DNA of 64,000 bases from Desulfonatronovibrio hydrogenovorans DSM 9292. Its GTDB lineage: Bacteria; Desulfobacterota; Desulfovibrionia; Desulfovibrionales; Desulfonatronovibrionaceae. Shown here in pieces: positions 61,413 to 64,000 of the stretch; the stretch's first letter is position 1, and every line of letters starts with the position of its first letter. The stretch covers positions 124,001-188,000 of the forward strand of contig NZ_JMKT01000009.1 of the NCBI RefSeq assembly GCF_000686525.1. Direction: 5' to 3'. The position numbers and the translations under genes are program-made. Under the pieces are notes generated by a model. The model had not been told where the DNA came from and ran no database searches. It saw only the letters and a list, made by a program, of their open reading frames with translations.

Positions 61413-62039
61413 ATGAATGACTTCACAAAGTCGGCAGTGCATTCTGTCCTGACCCAGATAACCAGAATCTGGTCTTCAACCCTAAATTATTCCAGAGAGG
61501 GCTACGATCTCACTCTTGAGCTGCAAAGAAAGAACATCCCCATAATATTCGCAATTTACCACGGGGAAGTCTTTCCTTTGTGCTGTCTGCATCAGAATGA
61601 AGGAATCATGGTTGTAGTCAGCAGAAGCAGAGACGGTGAACTGATAGCCGGCATTCTGGAACGTCTGGGCTATAATCTGGCCAGGGGCTCAAGTTCAAGA
61701 GAGGGGCTCAGGGCACTGCTCAGGACCGCCAGGCAAATAAGGGAAAAAAAGTCAGACGTGGTATTTACAGTGGACGGACCAAGGGGACCAAGGCATAAGT
61801 CCAAGCCGGGAATAATCTACCTGGCCTCCAGAAGCAGGGCCTATGTTGTGCCGGCCAGGGTTGCCATGAGTACCAGGCATGTCTTCGAGAAATCCTGGGA
61901 TAGATTTCATTTACCCTGGATCTGGTCGTCCTGCAGAGTTGTATACGGGCGTCCCTTTCAGGTCCCCATGCGGCTCAATCAGCAGGAAATCAACAAATGG
62001 TCCCTGGAACTAGATGAAAGACTTAAACTTCTGCTTTAG
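61413..62039 (+). CDS. DUF374-family lysophospholipid acyltransferase-like protein
   Basis: A 208-residue protein of the DUF374/LPLAT-like group: IFAIYHGEVFPL (His of the acyltransferase motif region), VVSRSRDGELIAGILERLGY, RGSSSREGLRALL, TVDGPRGPRHKSKPG and VPARVAMS. It may acylate a lipid A or lysophospholipid precursor. The start is uncertain: ATG 61413 (used here) has only a poor ribosome site; an upstream ATG at 61377 adds a hydrophobic run. It is single and convergent with the gene at 62097. Confidence 0.8.
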   Translation: MNDFTKSAVHSVLTQITRIWSSTLNYSREGYDLTLELQRKNIPIIFAIYHGEVFPLCCLHQNEGIMVVVSRSRDGELIAGILERLGYNLARGSSSREGLRALLRTARQIREKKSDVVFTVDGPRGPRHKSKPGIIYLASRSRAYVVPARVAMSTRHVFEKSWDRFHLPWIWSSCRVVYGRPFQVPMRLNQQEINKWSLELDERLKLLL

Positions 62040-62096
62040 GTTTTTAAAGGGTCAGCCTGGTCTTGGAGCCAGGCCAGAAGAAATAGCAGAAGGTTT

Positions 62097-62342
62097 TTAT
62101 TCCTGACAGGTGGACTTGTTCAACTGCCTGATTATTATTGAATTGTCTGCTTCCATTGACCGCGCTTCCAACTCATGGGAGTGTCCGAAACACTTCAGCT
62201 TGCCTTTGTCCAGACAAACCAGACCGGCTGAAAGGACCCGGGTGTAGGGGATCTGTTCTCGCATCTCCTGAAAGGACACCCTTTCCGGGAAGATGATGGG
62301 AGTGGGTTCACCGGAAAAATCTTCAAAGATAATGTATTTCAT
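62097..62342 (-). CDS. Small conserved hypothetical protein
   Basis: An 81-residue soluble protein beginning KYIIFEDFSGEPTPIIFPERV and containing MREQIPYTRVLSAGLV and a His-rich FGHSHELEARS. Short proteins with this layout are found in deltaproteobacteria and some phages, function unknown. Only a weak ribosome site precedes the ATG. It is 67 bp after the TPR gene on the same strand. Confidence 0.6.
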   Translation of the reverse strand: MKYIIFEDFSGEPTPIIFPERVSFQEMREQIPYTRVLSAGLVCLDKGKLKCFGHSHELEARSMEADNSIIIRQLNKSTCQE

Positions 62343-62409
62343 GGCTGATTCCCAAAAGTTGAATGTTGGATAGCAGTGAAAACCTGCCAGGATTTACTGT
62401 CAGGCAGGC

Positions 62410-64000
62410 CTAAAAAAGGTATGCCCCACCGCCTGTAGAAGCACCCATTCTGGATTCAATGGCATCGATTCTTTGTCTGGCTGCCTCCTTCTGGGCATTG
62501 CGGTCAGCATTTCTAAGCACGGTCTGAAAAAGATTTTTGGCCGGGTCAAGCATCCCTCTTTGTTCGTAAATTAGACCTGCCCGGTACATGGCTGTAACCG
62601 CCCAGATGTTTTCCCCGGGGAATCCCCAGGCAAGCCTTAAATAATAATCCAAAGCCTTTTCAAGGTCACCCCGGTACTGGGCTCCTTCTCCCAGCCAGAA
62701 TAGTATTTCAGCCTGAATTGATTCAGAAATGTTGCTTCTGTCTCTCCATAAGTCCTGGAGCATTGCCTGGGCAGTGTCCCATTGGTTTTTTTCCTGGGCC
62801 AGCAAGGCAAGCTTCAGCCTGGTTTCAGGATTAAGTCTGGCAGGGTCGATCTTCAGGATTTCCTGATAGGTGCTGAGAGATTCCTCTTCCCGGCCCATGT
62901 CCATGAGGATTCCGGCCTTGGCTTCCAGGAGTTCCAGCTGCCTTGGACCCTGGGCGAACTCCTGGGATATATTCTGCAGATAGCGCCAGGCCAGGGTTTT
63001 ATTTCCATCCTTGTAGGCATGTCTGGCCAGGTTCAAATAAGAACTCTGGCCGATTTCGGAATAAGGAAACAGAAAGGCAAGATTGATTGCTGATTCCCGG
63101 TCCTGTTTGGCAGTGAAGTTTTTTTGATAAAAAAGATAGTTAACAGCATAATCAAGGGGAAAAACTGTGTATAGTGAGCTTAAGTTTTTGATTTCTTCTT
63201 TCCAGAATCCAGCCATGTGCTCAGGGTCAGGGTTGAATCCGGCTGCGTTGAGAAGCTCCTTGAGCACCGGATAAGTCGAGGAGGGCAGACTGGAAAGGCT
63301 GCCAGGGTCTTTGCTCAGGATGGATACCGCCAAGATGATGGTGAAAGGCAGGCCTGATGGGTCAGTTCCGGATTTATACCAGGATTCAAGAGCCTGGACA
63401 TGGTTTTTTTCCTGAAGTTCGAAGATGAACTCCAGGGCATGAAGACGGGAGCGGACGTCACCAGAAAGCAGGGCGGATGAAAGTTCCTGCCTGATGACTT
63501 CCAGGGACCTGCCAGGAGGAAAAGTCTTGACCTGCGTAAGAAAGGGTTCCCATGATCCTGCTTCAGGAGATTTTAATCTGAAATCTTCCAGAACGAAATT
63601 AATGAGTTGTTGGGCATATACTTGGGAAAAACCAGAACTCTTTATGGAAGAATCATTACTTTTCCAGGCAGCAAGATCAGATGATCTAAGAAAAGTGCCC
63701 AGTTCCCTGAAAAAGGATTTCTTGCTGGAATTGGATACCTGTTCCAGGGCCTGGTCTGCCATTGACCAGTGGCCTATGCTCCACAAGGACAGGGCTTTGG
63801 CGATCTGGATCTGATCAGATGAAGGACCGGTTTTTTCTGCAGGGGTTGCTGCCAGGGGGCTGGATATTTTTGACCAGAACCCCTGGTCAGGCCAGGCAGC
63901 AGATGCCAGGCGAAAGGATAGATCCATGATCAGGATCCGTCCCTCATGGACCATATCAGGTCGTAATGTCTGAAAATACCATCTTTTCCAGACATTGTTC
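62410..64000 (-). CDS. TPR-repeat protein, 5' end beyond the window
   Basis: At least 530 residues of a tetratricopeptide-repeat protein. Repeats are clearest in the C-terminal half (LAWRYLQNISQEFAQGPRQL, LSTYQEILKIDPARLNP, LEKALDYYLRLAWGFPG, ILYEQRGMLDPAKNLFQTVL-type). The first in-frame ATG is at 63954, but the frame stays open to the right edge (residues WKRWYFQTLRPD lie before it), so the gene probably continues outside. The layout resembles YbgF/BamD-like envelope proteins. No signal peptide can be judged because the start is missing. Confidence 0.8.
   Translation of the reverse strand, partial: NNVWKRWYFQTLRPDMVHEGRILIMDLSFRLASAAWPDQGFWSKISSPLAATPAEKTGPSSDQIQIAKALSLWSIGHWSMADQALEQVSNSSKKSFFRELGTFLRSSDLAAWKSNDSSIKSSGFSQVYAQQLINFVLEDFRLKSPEAGSWEPFLTQVKTFPPGRSLEVIRQELSSALLSGDVRSRLHALEFIFELQEKNHVQALESWYKSGTDPSGLPFTIILAVSILSKDPGSLSSLPSSTYPVLKELLNAAGFNPDPEHMAGFWKEEIKNLSSLYTVFPLDYAVNYLFYQKNFTAKQDRESAINLAFLFPYSEIGQSSYLNLARHAYKDGNKTLAWRYLQNISQEFAQGPRQLELLEAKAGILMDMGREEESLSTYQEILKIDPARLNPETRLKLALLAQEKNQWDTAQAMLQDLWRDRSNISESIQAEILFWLGEGAQYRGDLEKALDYYLRLAWGFPGENIWAVTAMYRAGLIYEQRGMLDPAKNLFQTVLRNADRNAQKEAARQRIDAIESRMGASTGGGAYLF

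Noticed and set aside
1-64000. tRNA, rRNA, CRISPR, insertion sequence or prophage
   Set aside because: No T-arm consensus with cloverleaf context, no rRNA-like blocks, no regularly spaced repeats, and no transposase, integrase or phage gene were found on reading both strands.

Overview
The window looks like chromosomal DNA from a sulfate-reducing deltaproteobacterium (Desulfobacterota), most probably of the order Desulfovibrionales. This is inferred from gene content, not from a marker gene. The pointers are a four-subunit 2-oxoacid:ferredoxin oxidoreductase next to an ADP-forming acetyl-CoA synthetase and a Pta-like DRTGG protein, a futalosine-pathway menaquinone gene (mqnA), a YedF-type selenium-metabolism gene, a SAP-domain Cys-rich mini-protein beside glgA/pdxA, and the string mfd - two SurA-like foldases - rodZ-like - recO - glyQ - glyS - rpsT. 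GC content is moderate and even. I saw no rRNA, tRNA, CRISPR array, insertion sequence, integrase or phage gene.

Layout. 1-6.8 kb (minus strand): energy metabolism, with porGDAB, a bidirectional terminator, then acetate-CoA ligase (ADP-forming) and a DRTGG protein. 6.9-8.6 kb: a K+ channel with tandem RCK modules. 8.9-13.9 kb (plus): a small membrane protein, pncC, a three-gene module of two DUF1538 membrane proteins and a P-II-like protein, then a phosphoesterase and a Ser/Thr kinase with a DUF1566-like tail. 14.2-21 kb: a GNAT-nitrilase fusion, a second P-II-like gene behind a 23-bp palindrome, CNNM/CorC and CorA divalent-cation transporters, two paralogous coiled-coil proteins around a small membrane protein, and MscS. 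21-28.5 kb: thpR, a threonylcarbamoyl-AMP synthase, an SDR protein, a Nudix hydrolase, a ROK kinase and glgA. An orphan terminator with no upstream gene lies at about 24.9 kb.

28.3-37.4 kb (plus): the SAP mini-protein, pdxA, an XRE-cupin regulator followed by an acyl-CoA synthetase, Nudix and transglutaminase-like lipoprotein chain, an eroded patch at 33.0-33.8 kb, then a metallo-beta-lactamase hydrolase, a Tat-exported patatin, an exported nitroreductase and a glycosyltransferase. 37.4-47.7 kb (minus): a hybrid histidine kinase overlapping a LivK-like binding lipoprotein, azlCD, an M24 peptidase with a GNAT-like protein, a thioesterase, an EamA exporter and a diguanylate cyclase. 47.9-59.4 kb: two small unknown genes and then the long mfd-to-rpsT housekeeping string. 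59.5-64 kb: yedF-mqnA with an unlisted 52-residue Cys-rich gene, a DUF374 acyltransferase, a small unknown gene, and a TPR protein cut by the right edge.

Taken together, the first 20 kb is dominated by acetyl-CoA energy metabolism and ion homeostasis (K+ channel, divalent-cation transport, mechanosensitive channel, two P-II-like proteins). The most attractive candidates for an under-described system are the DUF1538/DUF1538/P-II-like module, the phosphoesterase/kinase-DUF1566 pair, and the binding-lipoprotein/histidine-kinase pair.
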